Assembly: GCA_947167965.1 (NCBI GenBank)
Contig: CAMVJW010000007.1
Span: 43,828 to 107,827, forward strand
Source: an uncultured Clostridia bacterium
GTDB taxonomy: Bacteria > Bacillota > Clostridia > TANB77 > CAG-508
Direction: 5' to 3'
DNA: 64,000 nt
This document shows, piece by piece, positions 47,436-58,171 of the stretch (positions are counted from its first letter, which is position 1; each line of letters begins with the position of its first letter). The notes beneath the pieces were generated by a model. It worked only from the letters and a program-made list of their open reading frames with translations. It did not search any database and was not told the origin of the DNA. The position numbers were made by a program, and so were the translations under genes.

Positions 47436-48944
47436 CTATTTAGACTTTGTTTTTTTCTTTTTTAAAGCTTTTTCATCAGCTGTTTTTATTGATTCTAATC
47501 TTTCACTATATTTTGATTTAAACTTACTCTTTTTCTTTTTGTCTTTATCTTTTATAGTATTGTTTTCTATTTTAGCTTTTTCATTTCTTTTTGCTTTTCT
47601 TCTAATTTCTTTATCAGCTTGAAGTTTAGAATTCATCATCATATATTCTGGGTCATTTTGTTTATCTTGGAATCTTAGGTCATCACATATTAATTGAATA
47701 AGTGCATTTCCAATTAATAAACTATTATGTCTTACATGATCCTCTTTTATAATCGACATATTCTCTTTTATAAACTTAATTTTTGTATCTTTACTTTTAG
47801 ATATATCTTGTTCTACAAGTTCTGCCCCATCTTTATTATATTTTTTTATAAATTCTGGTACTACTTCCCCTGTATCATATAAACAGTAATCTATCAATCC
47901 TGTACCACAATGATCCACAATTGCATTTATATGATCTGATACTGAAAAATTATCTGTTAACCCTGGCTCTGTCATAATATTACATACATATAATTTTATT
48001 GCATTAGATTCTTTTATAGCTCTTGCAACACCATTTACTAATAAATTTGGAATTATATTGGTATATAAGCTTCCAGGTCCTATTATAATTCCATCCGCTT
48101 CTTTTATTGCTTCTATAACTTCTGGCAAAGCCTTACAGTTATTTGGATTCAAATATACTCTATTTATTTTTGTAAGTTTATCATATACTGTTTCAGCAAT
48201 TTTAGATTTTTCTTCAATTAAATATCCATTTTCTAATTCAGCACAAATATTCATTTTTTCATTTGTAATTGGTAGAACTTTTCCACATATTTTAAAGATT
48301 TCATTACTGTTTTTAACCGCTTCTGCAGAATTTTTTGATATATCATTCATTGCAGTAAAATAGATATCTGAAAATGATACACCTTTTAATTTTCCTTGAT
48401 TAAATCTGTAATTTAGCAAATCTTTTATTTTGCTCTCATCATTTAGTGCTAAAGCACTTATTCCACCTTTTACATCTTCTAATTGCCTATAAAAGATATC
48501 TTTTTCTTGATTTAAAGTTTCTCCATAATCTGAAACAGTAGCAACAGCTGTTAAATTACCTGTATATTTTTTTAACCCTTCTAATGTTGTATTAAGGCCA
48601 CTCCCTCCGCCTATAACAACAATTTTAGGGCCTTCTGAATATACTTTTTTATTAAATATTAAATTATTGATATTGGCTTTTTTGGAACTATCAATTCTGT
48701 CATCTGTTGCTTCTATAAATAGTTCCATATTTCTTTTATTTAAATAAACTAATCCTATAACAACACAAGTAAAGCCAATTACAAAAAACAAAATGATTTT
48801 TAATGCAAGCTTAAATGTTATAGATTCGTCTGAAACTATAATATTAGCCATTCCATAAGAAATAGATGCCATTCCTACTAAAATTAGAAATATCCATCTT
48901 TTCATTTTTGAACTATTTTTTAACCAATGAAAAATTCCTCTCAT
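47436..48944 (-). CDS. yvcK: YvcK/CofD-like gluconeogenesis factor
   Basis: KIVVIGGGSGLNTTLEGLKKYTGNLTAVATVSDYG; ADGIIIGPGSLYTNIIPNLLVNGV. Confidence 0.92.
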   Translation of the reverse strand: MRGIFHWLKNSSKMKRWIFLILVGMASISYGMANIIVSDESITFKLALKIILFFVIGFTCVVIGLVYLNKRNMELFIEATDDRIDSSKKANINNLIFNKKVYSEGPKIVVIGGGSGLNTTLEGLKKYTGNLTAVATVSDYGETLNQEKDIFYRQLEDVKGGISALALNDESKIKDLLNYRFNQGKLKGVSFSDIYFTAMNDISKNSAEAVKNSNEIFKICGKVLPITNEKMNICAELENGYLIEEKSKIAETVYDKLTKINRVYLNPNNCKALPEVIEAIKEADGIIIGPGSLYTNIIPNLLVNGVARAIKESNAIKLYVCNIMTEPGLTDNFSVSDHINAIVDHCGTGLIDYCLYDTGEVVPEFIKKYNKDGAELVEQDISKSKDTKIKFIKENMSIIKEDHVRHNSLLIGNALIQLICDDLRFQDKQNDPEYMMMNSKLQADKEIRRKAKRNEKAKIENNTIKDKDKKKKSKFKSKYSERLESIKTADEKALKKKKTKSK

Positions 48945-48967
48945 ATAATTATCCCTTCTAAATCCTC

Positions 48968-49870
48968 TTATATTTCCCCAATTATTCGTATTTCTTCTTC
49001 AATTTTAACACCAAATTTTTCAAATACACATTTTTTTACATGATCTATTAGTTTTAAAACATCTTCAGCAGTTGCATTATTTTCATTTACAATAAAACCT
49101 GCATGCTTATTTGAAACCATGGCTCCACCTATTTTATAGCCTTTAAGACCACATTCATCTATTAATTTTGCTGTAATAATTCCTTCTTTTCTTTTAAATG
49201 AGCTTCCAGCAGAAGGTTTATCAAGTGGCTGCTTTTCTTTTCTTTTGTTTAAATAATCATCCATCTTCTGTTTTATTTCATCTTTTTTACCATTAAATAA
49301 TTTTAATTTTGTTTCCAAAATTATATAATTATCGTTTTCAAACATACTATGTCTATAACTAAAATCTTGTTCTTCATTTGTAAATGTATAAATATTTCCA
49401 TCATAGTCCATACATGTTGTTGAAATAACTATGTCTTTTATTTCTTTTCCATAGGCTCCAGCATTCATGTAGATTGCTCCACCTATTGTTCCAGGTATTC
49501 CTGATAGTTCTTCAAATCCTGATATTTCCTCGTTTAAGAGCTTAATAGAAAATGGCATCATTTTATATCCTGCTCCAATTGTTACAATTGAAAAATCTTT
49601 ATTTTTTTCTATATCTAAATTATTTATATCAATTTTTATTACTAATCCTCTAATACCTTTATCTGTTACTAATATATTTGTTCCATTTCCAATAATTGTA
49701 ATTGGCATTTTATTCATTTTCGCAAATAAAATAGCTTGTTTTAGTTCATCAATACTGTTAATACTAATAAATAAATCAGCTATTCCTCCGATTTTAAATG
49801 CTGTATGATTTTTCATTGGTTCGCTAGATATCATCTTCTGTTTTATTAAACTAAAATCTTTGTTTTCCAT
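48968..49870 (-). CDS. murB: UDP-N-acetylmuramate dehydrogenase
   Basis: NHTAFKIGGIADLFI; SGIPGTIGGAIYMNAGAYG; PSAGSSFKR. Confidence 0.96.
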   Translation of the reverse strand: MENKDFSLIKQKMISSEPMKNHTAFKIGGIADLFISINSIDELKQAILFAKMNKMPITIIGNGTNILVTDKGIRGLVIKIDINNLDIEKNKDFSIVTIGAGYKMMPFSIKLLNEEISGFEELSGIPGTIGGAIYMNAGAYGKEIKDIVISTTCMDYDGNIYTFTNEEQDFSYRHSMFENDNYIILETKLKLFNGKKDEIKQKMDDYLNKRKEKQPLDKPSAGSSFKRKEGIITAKLIDECGLKGYKIGGAMVSNKHAGFIVNENNATAEDVLKLIDHVKKCVFEKFGVKIEEEIRIIGEI

Positions 49871-50031
49871 ATAGCATTTTCCTTTTCAAGTTATTCTTTT
49901 TTTCACTATAATATATTATCATTTTCTTGCGATATTTACAAGTTTTTTTTGATTTTTTTACAATTCTATGTTATAATAATTACATATTAATTATATAATT
50001 ATTTAATAATAAATAAACGGAGGAATTTTTT

Positions 50032-50460
50032 ATGTGGCCTTTATGGTTAATAGTTGCTGGTTTATGTTTTGTTATAGAAATATATACAGTTGGTTTTTTT
50101 ATTTTTTTATTTGGGGTAGGTGCACTTGTTGCACTTGTTGTAAGCTTATTTACAGATAATCTATTTATTCAAATTGTTACATTTTTAGTTACTTCGGTTC
50201 TATTATTGCCTTTAAGCAGGCCATTAACTAAAAAATTATCTAAATCTGCCAAAACCACTCAAACCAATTATCATAGTATAATTAATAAACAAGGAATAGT
50301 ATCTGAAAATATAGATGTTGATAATGCCACTGGTCAAATAAAAGTTAAAGGTGAAGTGTGGTCTGCAATAGCAGATACAAACATAAAAAAAGGCGAAAAA
50401 ATTAAAGTAATTGAAATTGATGGAGTTAAAGCTAAAGTAGAAAAAGTTGAAAAACTTTAA
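50032..50460 (+). CDS. NfeD-family membrane protein
   Basis: TM domain plus OB-fold C-terminus GQIKVKGEVWSAIADTNIKKGEKIKVIEIDGVKAKVEK. Confidence 0.88.
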   Translation: MWPLWLIVAGLCFVIEIYTVGFFIFLFGVGALVALVVSLFTDNLFIQIVTFLVTSVLLLPLSRPLTKKLSKSAKTTQTNYHSIINKQGIVSENIDVDNATGQIKVKGEVWSAIADTNIKKGEKIKVIEIDGVKAKVEKVEKL

Positions 50461-50520
50461 ATATTATTAATTATGATATTAAATTTTAAAAATATATATT
50501 AAATAATAGGAGGTGCTTTT

Positions 50521-51453
50521 ATGGGAGCAGGAATTTTTTTTGGAATTCTTATTTTCATAATTTTAATCATTGCTTTCAAATCAATAAAAGTTGTAAATCA
50601 GTCTGAAGTATATATTATAGAAAGACTTGGTAAATACTATAAAACAGCAGATGCTGGACTTACAATTATTATTCCTTTTATTGATCGTGTTAGTTCAGTA
50701 GTTCTTCTAAAGGAACTAACTATGGACATCCCTCCACAGGGTGTTATTACTAAAGATAATGTTACAATAAATATTGATACTGTTGTATTTTATCAGATAA
50801 CTGACCCAGAAAAATCAGTATATGAAATAGCTAATTTAAGAAAAGGTATAGAATATCTTGCAATCACAACAATACGTGATATCGTAGGTAAAATGGACCT
50901 TGATGAAACATTTGGTGCAAGAGATAATATTAACTATCAACTTCGTTCTATTCTTGATGAAGCAACAGATAAGTGGGGTTGTAAAATAAACAGAGTTGAA
51001 ATTAAAGATATTAATCCACCAGCAGATATCAGAGAAGCTATGGAAAAACAAATGAATGCAGAACGTAATAAAAGAGCATTAATATTAGAAGCAGAAGCTC
51101 AAAAACAATCTGATATTACAGTGGCTCAAGGTAAGAAAGAAGCTGCAATATTAGAAGCTGAAGCTGAAAGTGAAGCTAAAATAAGAAGAGCAGCCGGTGA
51201 AGCTAAAGCTATAAAAGAAGTTGCTGAAGCTAAAGCTAAAGAAATAGAAATGGTATATGGTGCAATGAAGAATGCTTCTCCAGATGAAAAACTTGTTCAA
51301 TTAAAATCTTTAGAAGCTTTAAAAGAAGTTGCAAATGGTGAAGCAAATAAAGTATTTATTCCATTTGAAGCAACATCTGCATTAGGATCTTTAGGTGCTA
51401 TTAAAGAAGTTCTAAAAGAAAATGAAAAGAATGATAAAAACACAAAAAAATAG
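50521..51453 (+). CDS. SPFH/Band-7 (stomatin-like) protein
   Basis: VVNQSEVYIIERLGKYYKTADAGLTIIIPFIDRV; VEIKDINPPADIREAMEKQMNAERNKRA. Confidence 0.95.
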   Translation: MGAGIFFGILIFIILIIAFKSIKVVNQSEVYIIERLGKYYKTADAGLTIIIPFIDRVSSVVLLKELTMDIPPQGVITKDNVTINIDTVVFYQITDPEKSVYEIANLRKGIEYLAITTIRDIVGKMDLDETFGARDNINYQLRSILDEATDKWGCKINRVEIKDINPPADIREAMEKQMNAERNKRALILEAEAQKQSDITVAQGKKEAAILEAEAESEAKIRRAAGEAKAIKEVAEAKAKEIEMVYGAMKNASPDEKLVQLKSLEALKEVANGEANKVFIPFEATSALGSLGAIKEVLKENEKNDKNTKK

Positions 51454-51464
51454 ATTACCTTATA

Positions 51465-51515
51465 TAAAAAAACTTAAAGAAAATCAATTTGATATTCTTT
51501 AAGTTCTTTTTATTT
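51465..51515. terminator. Intrinsic terminator
   Basis: AACTTAAAGAAAATC...GATATTCTTTAAGTTCTTTTT. Confidence 0.6.
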
Positions 51516-51550
51516 TAGAATATATACTAAATATCCATTTTTGTCATTTT

Positions 51551-51997
51551 TTAATATCTTCTATAATTTCTTCTAACCATTCCTAATCTGCCACTATTGT
51601 TTTGATTTGAAATTATATTTTCTGAATAGTCCATATTTTCATTTTCTGATTGCAACATACTTGAGTTTCTATAGCATTCATTATCTGTAGTATTGTCAAC
51701 ATCTTCATCTATTTCAGGACATAATGAACAACAAGGTTTTAAAAATTTTTGACAAATACATCTTATAAATCTAGCAAGTACTGCTGTTATATATGCCAAA
51801 ATAGTATAAACAATTAGTCCTATCAATAATGTTGACAAGTCTGTAACAACTCCAGCTGCAAATAACGCAAATAATACAACTAAATAAATAGAAAAAAATG
51901 TTATTGCAACTAAAATTGGAGATTTTAATAATCTTTCAAAAACAATAGCAAGAAGAATTGTAGCAATTGGTATAGCGAAAAAAATTAGTAAATTCAT
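51551..51997 (-). CDS. Hypothetical membrane protein
   Basis: Three to four TM segments, Cys-containing RFIRCICQKFLKPCCSLCPE. Confidence 0.5.
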   Translation of the reverse strand: MNLLIFFAIPIATILLAIVFERLLKSPILVAITFFSIYLVVLFALFAAGVVTDLSTLLIGLIVYTILAYITAVLARFIRCICQKFLKPCCSLCPEIDEDVDNTTDNECYRNSSMLQSENENMDYSENIISNQNNSGRLGMVRRNYRRY

Positions 51998-52110
51998 AAT
52001 ATTTCTCCCCTTTTTTGTGATTTTATATAATATATATTATGAATTTACTAAATAAAATGTGAAAAGTTGACATTTATTGATTATATTTTTTTATATGCTT
52101 TAAATTTATA

Positions 52111-52849
52111 TTAATATTCAACATTCACTAAATATAATCCATTTGGTGGCATTGTCTTTCCTGCATTTTCTCTTTTTCCATCTAGAATTATTTTTGGTAA
52201 ATCATCTGGGTTAATTTTTCCTAAACCAACATCTACTAAAGTTCCAACAATAATCCTTACCATGTTATATAAAAAGCCATTTCCAGTGAGCTCTATCCAC
52301 AATCTATTATCTTTTTGTTCATAAATTTCAGCTTTATATATCGTTCTTACACTAGATTTGCTACTAGTTCCACTTGCTTTAAAAGCTTTAAAATCATGTT
52401 CTCCTTCAAAATATTTAATACCCTGTTTCATTTTTTCTATATCCAATTTTTGTGGTATATTAGTTTCTAAATTTCTATAAATTGCAGATGCAATTAAATT
52501 ATTATTAATAATATATCTATATGTTTTTCTTTTACAAGTAAGCCTACTATGAAACCTTTCATCTACTTCTTCCGCATTTATTATCCTAATTGATCTTTTT
52601 ATCTTTGTATTAATTGCTATTGGAATTTTTTCTATTGGAATTGATGAATTTGTTTTAAAATTTGCGACTTGTCCTAAACTATGCACTCCTGCATCTGTTC
52701 TACCTGAAGCATTAAGTTCAACCTTTTCTCCTGTTATTTCTTCTATAGCATGCTCAATTGTTCCTTGTATGTTTGGCTTATTAGGTTGTTTTTGCCACCC
52801 GATTGAATTCTTTTCCATCATATTCTATTGTTAACTTTATATTTCTCAA
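52111..52849 (-). CDS. truA: tRNA pseudouridine synthase A; TTG start at 52849 with +1 frame change at CGG 52801-52799
   Basis: 0-frame MRNIKLTIEYDGKEFN-R-VAKTT*; skipping C52801 gives ...EYDGKEFN-G-WQKQPNKPNIQGTIEHAI...LNASGRTDAGVHSLGQVANF; GGAG upstream of TTG. Confidence 0.92.
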
Positions 52850-52930
52850 TTTTACTCTCCATTCTAAAAAAACGGAAATAAGATTCTTATTGCATTTGAT
52901 AATATAATAAAAATCTAAATTCCGTCATTT

Positions 52931-53848
52931 TTATTTTTCAACTTTTTCTTCTTTATCTGTTTTTTTGTTTTTAAACTTCTTAAACTTATCTTTTAAATTG
53001 TTAAAACCTTTTTCTTTTTCTTTTTCATCATCATGTAGTCTTTTATTAACAATATTATTTATTAAAATCTTTTTTAATACATCTTCTCTTACATCAGCAA
53101 TTAATGTTCCATCTTTAGCAACAGAAATTTTACCTGTTTCTTCAGATACAACAACTGCAATTGCATCAGACTCTTTTGAAATTCCTATTGCTGCTCTATG
53201 TCTTGTTCCTAGTTCTTTGGCTATATCTGCATCACTTGCTAAAGGAAGCATACAAGCTGCAGCAACTATTTTATTATTACTAATTACAACCGCGCCATCA
53301 TGTAAAGGTGTATTGGGTATAAAAATATTTACTAATATTTGAGGTGAAACATCAGCATTTAATTCTATCCCTGTAGATATAATGTCTTTTATTTGAATAT
53401 CTCTTTCAAGTACAATTAGTGCTCCAATCTTATTTTTAGCAAGCTCTGTAGCTGCTATTGCAACTTTATATATATCTTCTTTTGTTTTTGTTGCAATATC
53501 TTTTTCCATACCAAATAATTTTGAAAATTTATTAGTTCCTAATTGCTCTAATGCTCTTCTTATTTCTGGTTGAAAAATAATAATTAGAAGTATTACTCCC
53601 CAGTTCATAACTGCAGATAAAATGTAATTTAGTATATTTAAGTTTAATAGCCCACTTAACCATGTAATAACTATTAAAAACGCAATGCCTTTTATTAATT
53701 GCCATGCTCTAGAATTTTTTGAAAATTTTAAAACATAATATGCTAAAAACAATACTATAGTTAAATCTATTACTAGTGTAATTAATTTTAGCGGATTATC
53801 TTGATATATTTGTATATTTTGTAATATGATTTCTTTTATATCTATCAT
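52931..53848 (-). CDS. cdaA: Diadenylate cyclase CdaA-like
   Basis: DAC motifs PLHDGAVVISNNKIVAAACMLPL and GTRHRAAIGISKESDA. Confidence 0.93.
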   Translation of the reverse strand: MIDIKEIILQNIQIYQDNPLKLITLVIDLTIVLFLAYYVLKFSKNSRAWQLIKGIAFLIVITWLSGLLNLNILNYILSAVMNWGVILLIIIFQPEIRRALEQLGTNKFSKLFGMEKDIATKTKEDIYKVAIAATELAKNKIGALIVLERDIQIKDIISTGIELNADVSPQILVNIFIPNTPLHDGAVVISNNKIVAAACMLPLASDADIAKELGTRHRAAIGISKESDAIAVVVSEETGKISVAKDGTLIADVREDVLKKILINNIVNKRLHDDEKEKEKGFNNLKDKFKKFKNKKTDKEEKVEK

Positions 53849-53867
53849 ATTTCCTCCATTATTCCAT

Positions 53868-54020
53868 TTATTTTTTAAAGTAATAAATTAAATAAAAAAT
53901 TACAGTAAGTCCCACTGAAAATAGCATTAATAAAGCTAAAATAAGAGCCATTACTTTAGTTACAACATCTCTTTTATTTAATTTTGTTTTATTTTTAGTT
54001 TCTATTTTGCTTTCGTCCAT
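53868..54020 (-). CDS. Small (50 aa) single-TM protein
   Basis: MDESKIETKNKTKLNKRDVVTKVMALILALLMLFSVGLTVIFYLIYYFKK*; GGAGG upstream. Confidence 0.65.
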   Translation of the reverse strand: MDESKIETKNKTKLNKRDVVTKVMALILALLMLFSVGLTVIFYLIYYFKK

Positions 54021-54096
54021 TTGCTTCCTCCTTTGAAATCACATAATTATTATAACACTTTTAAAAACTTTTTCAATACCTTTACTTAGTATTGTT

Positions 54097-55359
54097 TTAA
54101 TCAACTTTAATAATATGCTTTATTGTTTCAATTGCAATATCTTTTTTTGATATATCATTTAAGTGTATTGTAGCTAATATCTCTCCATTATTTATGATTT
54201 CTCCAACTTTTTTATGTATTATTATTCCAACTGACATATCTATTTTATCTTCTTTTTTAATTCTTCCTGCTCCTAGATAACAAGCTAATTTTCCAATATT
54301 TTCTGCATTAATTTCTTTAATTGTTCCTGATTTATCAGCTTTTATATCTATAATATATTTTGCTTTTTCAAATTTATTAACATCTTCTAAATATGAAATA
54401 TCTCCACCTTGAGTTTGTACCATTTCTTTAAATTTATCAAAAGCTTTTCCTGATTCAATCTTTTCTATTATTTCATTTTTTATTTTTTCTAAATCGTCAC
54501 CTTTTCCTGCAAGTTTAATCATTTTACTTCCAATTTCCAATACAGCATTTTTTAAGTCATCTGGAATACTAATATTTTTTAAGAAGTTTATTGCCTCTAT
54601 TATCTCAAGAGTATTTCCTATAGCATATCCCAAAGGTTCGTCCATAGGTGTAAATACTGATTCTACATCAAGATTAGCATATTTTCCTAATGTTTCCATT
54701 TTATTTGCTAAAACTCTTGCATCTTCAATGTTTTTCATAAACGCGCCTTTTCCATAAGTAACTTCTAATACAATTTTATTAGCACCTGCAGCAATTTTTT
54801 TACTCATTATGCTTGATGCAATTAAAGATACATCATCAACACAACTAATAGAATCTCTTAAACTATATATTTTTTTGTCAGCAGGAGCTAAATTTAAAGT
54901 TTGTCCAATCATACTTATACCAGTTTTATGTACATTTTGTTTAAATTCTTCAATTGAAATACTAGTATTATAACCTGGTATTGATTCTAATTTATCTACT
55001 GTACCACCAGTAAAACCTAATCCCCTTCCTGACATTTTTGCAACAGGTATCCCAAAAGAAGCTATAATTGGCAATAATACAATAGAAACCTTATCCCCTA
55101 CTCCTCCTGTAGAATGTTTATCTACAACATTTTCTCCAAATTCAGATAAATCAAGTATTTCTCCAGAGTTTGCCATACTAAAAGTTAAATTATATAATTC
55201 TTCATCTGTCATACCATTTATAAAAATTGCCATAATAAGTGCTGCCGCTTGATAATCAGTTATTTCATTATTTGTATATCCTTTGATAAAAAAATCTATT
55301 TCTTCTTTAGTTAGGTTTTTCTTATCTCTTTTTTTGGTTATAATATCTAATATACTCAT
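54097..55359 (-). CDS. pdp: Pyrimidine-nucleoside phosphorylase
   Basis: VDKHSTGGVGDKVSIVLLPIIASFGIPVAKMSGRGLGFTGGTVDKLES. Confidence 0.95.
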   Translation of the reverse strand: MSILDIITKKRDKKNLTKEEIDFFIKGYTNNEITDYQAAALIMAIFINGMTDEELYNLTFSMANSGEILDLSEFGENVVDKHSTGGVGDKVSIVLLPIIASFGIPVAKMSGRGLGFTGGTVDKLESIPGYNTSISIEEFKQNVHKTGISMIGQTLNLAPADKKIYSLRDSISCVDDVSLIASSIMSKKIAAGANKIVLEVTYGKGAFMKNIEDARVLANKMETLGKYANLDVESVFTPMDEPLGYAIGNTLEIIEAINFLKNISIPDDLKNAVLEIGSKMIKLAGKGDDLEKIKNEIIEKIESGKAFDKFKEMVQTQGGDISYLEDVNKFEKAKYIIDIKADKSGTIKEINAENIGKLACYLGAGRIKKEDKIDMSVGIIIHKKVGEIINNGEILATIHLNDISKKDIAIETIKHIIKVD

Positions 55360-55469
55360 ATTATCAATTCCTTTCTTACTTTGCTTTTTATGCTGTTAAT
55401 TTATACTATTTAAAATTATTTATTATAATTAAAATAAATATAAAGTTTTAATTATTGAATACTTCTATT

Positions 55470-56096
55470 TTAAACAAAGTTTTTAATAAATGTTCTTCTA
55501 TGTATTGGAGTAGGTCCAAATTCTTTTAGTGCTGCAATATGTTTAGCAGTGCCATATCCTTTATGTGCTGCAAAACCGTACTCTGGATAAACTTTATCCC
55601 ACTCACGCATAATTCTATCCCTAGTTACTTTTGCAATAATTGATGCACATGAAATAGAATAGCATTTTGCATCCCCTTTTATAATAGATTTATATGGTAT
55701 ACCAAATGTATCTATACCTGTTAAAGCATCAACCATTATAATATTTGGTTTTATTTCCATTTGACTTAAAGATTCTGTTAATCCTTTTTTAGTTGCTTGC
55801 AATATATTAATTTTGTCAATTTCATCTTGATAGACTATTCCTATTCCATAACTTATAGCTTCTTCTAAAATTAAGTCATATAATTTTTCTCTTTTATTTT
55901 CTGAAACTTTTTTAGAATCATTTACACCTTCTATCATAGAATCTGGTTTCATAATAACAGAAGCAACAACAACAGGTCCAGCAAGAGGTCCTCTACCTGC
56001 TTCATCAATTCCCGCTATGTTTTTTACCCCCTTGTCATAAAACTCTTTTTCCATTTCTTTTAGTTTCAACAATCTTAATTCTTCTTTTTCCTTCAT
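55470..56096 (-). CDS. rnhB: Ribonuclease HII
   Basis: IAGIDEAGRGPLAGPVVVASV; SIIAKVTRDRIM; HKGYGT. Confidence 0.96.
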   Translation of the reverse strand: MKEKEELRLLKLKEMEKEFYDKGVKNIAGIDEAGRGPLAGPVVVASVIMKPDSMIEGVNDSKKVSENKREKLYDLILEEAISYGIGIVYQDEIDKINILQATKKGLTESLSQMEIKPNIIMVDALTGIDTFGIPYKSIIKGDAKCYSISCASIIAKVTRDRIMREWDKVYPEYGFAAHKGYGTAKHIAALKEFGPTPIHRRTFIKNFV

Positions 56097-56132
56097 TCTA
56101 AAAATTAATTCCTTTCATGATTTTTTATCAAA

Positions 56133-56220
56133 GGTCTGTCCCAAAATTTAAGTAAGTCTGTCCCATTTTGAAAACGGGACAGTCCCCATTTCGAAACGGG
56201 ACTGTCCCCATTTTGAAAAG
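56133..56220. repeat. GGGACAGTCCC-type palindromic intergenic repeat, copy B
   Basis: Inverse-orientation relative of 31839..31914; shares GGGACTGTCCCGTTTTCAAAATGGGACAGACTTACTT(C/A)AATTTTGGGACA. Confidence 0.85.
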
Positions 56221-56226
56221 ACAGTA

Positions 56227-57303
56227 TTATCTACTATCTTTTGCAAAGTCTCCATATACCTTAGTAATTTCAATTTTTGATTTTCCTTGTTTTATTTTAT
56301 CATCAGTTTTAACTATTAAATCAACATCATAGACATCTCTTAAATTTCCTATATTCTCTCTTCTTTGTCCTATAACATTGTTTACATCTTGTGGATTTAC
56401 TGTAACCACAACCTCTTTAACCTTAGTATTTAATTGCTTTATTTTTTCAACAATAACATCATACCAAATACCAGATTCAACAAGTTGTCTAAATGCTGGG
56501 TGGAATGGACCTGCAACTACTTCACTTTGTTCTTGTCCTGGGAAAGTAATATCTTCTGTTGGCTGAAGTCCTATTCTTATTACTTCTATATTTTTCTTTG
56601 CAAATAGTTTTACTAGTTCTTTGCAGGTTTCTACAGCTTGAACTAATGTTAATGCTTTATACTTTCCTTCATTATATTCTTTTTCTAATTTTGTACCTTT
56701 TATTACAAGTACAGGATAGATTCTCATCATTTTTGGTTTTAATTTAATTAACTGTTTTGCAGTGTTAATTTCATCTAACTTGGTACTTTCAGGTAATCCT
56801 ACCATCATTTGGTGTCCTAATCTAAATCTATAAAATCTAATTAATTTTGATGCTTTTTTAACATCATTAAAACTATGACCTCTTCCAGACCTTTGAAGTA
56901 TATAATCATTTGCAGATTGTACTCCTAATTCTATTGTTTTTACTTTATACTTTTTTAGTCTCTTAAGTGTTTTTTTATCTATACAATCTGGTCTAGTTGA
57001 TATACGTATGCTTTCAACTTTTTTTGCTTTTACATATTCGTAAGCAGCTTCTAATAACTCATTTTGTTTTTCTTCCTCTATAGCTGTAAAACTTCCACCA
57101 AAAAATGCAATTTCTACTTTGGAATCTGGCTTGATATATTTTAAATGATCTTCAATTATCTTTTTAACTTCATCATATGTAACTTGATTTTTTTGACCAC
57201 TAATAGATTTTTGATTACAAAATATGCAATCATTGGGACATCCTAAATGTGGCACAAATATTGGTATAATGTACTGTTTTTTCATTAAATCTTCACTCCT
57301 CAT
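56227..57303 (-). CDS. Radical SAM protein, Elp3/oxygen-independent coproporphyrinogen oxidase-like
   Basis: IFVPHLGCPNDCIFCNQKSISG; FFGGSFTAI; overlaps rnc by 4 nt. Confidence 0.85.
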   Translation of the reverse strand: MRSEDLMKKQYIIPIFVPHLGCPNDCIFCNQKSISGQKNQVTYDEVKKIIEDHLKYIKPDSKVEIAFFGGSFTAIEEEKQNELLEAAYEYVKAKKVESIRISTRPDCIDKKTLKRLKKYKVKTIELGVQSANDYILQRSGRGHSFNDVKKASKLIRFYRFRLGHQMMVGLPESTKLDEINTAKQLIKLKPKMMRIYPVLVIKGTKLEKEYNEGKYKALTLVQAVETCKELVKLFAKKNIEVIRIGLQPTEDITFPGQEQSEVVAGPFHPAFRQLVESGIWYDVIVEKIKQLNTKVKEVVVTVNPQDVNNVIGQRRENIGNLRDVYDVDLIVKTDDKIKQGKSKIEITKVYGDFAKDSR

Positions 57304-57980
57304 TTTCTTTTTAGTGCTTCTATTGCAATTTTTGCTGCATCCATCTCTGCATGTTTTTTACTACTTCCTTGTCCTATTGCTAAAGCTTTTCCATTATATT
57401 TAACCTCTGAAATAAAAACCTTATTATGATCTGGTCCACTTTCCTTTATTATATTGTATTCAATATTTACATCTCCGTTTTTTTGCAATATTTCTTGTAA
57501 TACAGTTTTGTAATCTTTTTGCCCAACATTTTTACTAGCAAATTCAATTTCTTCTTTTAAATTTTTTACTATAAAGTTATTAACAGGAGTTAATCCTCCA
57601 TCTAAATACATAGCTGCAATAACTGCTTCTACACTATCTGCTAGTATTGCTGGTTTTACCTTGCCACCTGAATTTTTTTCAGATTTTCCTAATAGCAAGA
57701 AATCACTAAAATTATGCTTAATAGCAATTTTATAAAGACTTGCTTCACATACAACTTGGGCTCTAACTTTAGTCATTTCTCCTTCTTTTAATTTTGGATA
57801 ATTCTTATATAAATATATACTTGTTAAAAACTCTAATATACTATCACCTAAAAACTCTAATTTTTCATTGCTACTAACTTTATTCTCATATGCATAAGAA
57901 GTATGTGTTAGAGCTGTTTGTAACAAATTTTTATTATTAAATTTATATTCTATTTCACTTTCTAATTTTGAATATTCCAT
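57300..57980 (-). CDS. rnc: Ribonuclease III
   Basis: NEKLEFLGDSILEFL; dsRBD at C-terminus. Confidence 0.96.
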   Translation of the reverse strand: MEYSKLESEIEYKFNNKNLLQTALTHTSYAYENKVSSNEKLEFLGDSILEFLTSIYLYKNYPKLKEGEMTKVRAQVVCEASLYKIAIKHNFSDFLLLGKSEKNSGGKVKPAILADSVEAVIAAMYLDGGLTPVNNFIVKNLKEEIEFASKNVGQKDYKTVLQEILQKNGDVNIEYNIIKESGPDHNKVFISEVKYNGKALAIGQGSSKKHAEMDAAKIAIEALKRK

Positions 57981-58137
57981 TTTATGCTTCTTCCCTCCAA
58001 AAGATATAAAACAAGTTTAAAAATTTAAATTTTAAAACTGAAGTGTTTCAATAATACCTATTTATTATATACTAAATCTCAAAATTTTCAAGTAGATAAA
58101 AAACTGTTATTTTCATAAATTACTTTCCTAGAATATA

Positions 58138-58170
58138 AAAAATGTCGAAAAAATAATTTCGACATTTTTT
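58138..58170 (-). terminator. Intrinsic terminator after acpP
   Basis: AAAAATGTCGAAA...TTTCGACATTTTTTATT. Confidence 0.7.
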
Positions 58171-58171
58171 A

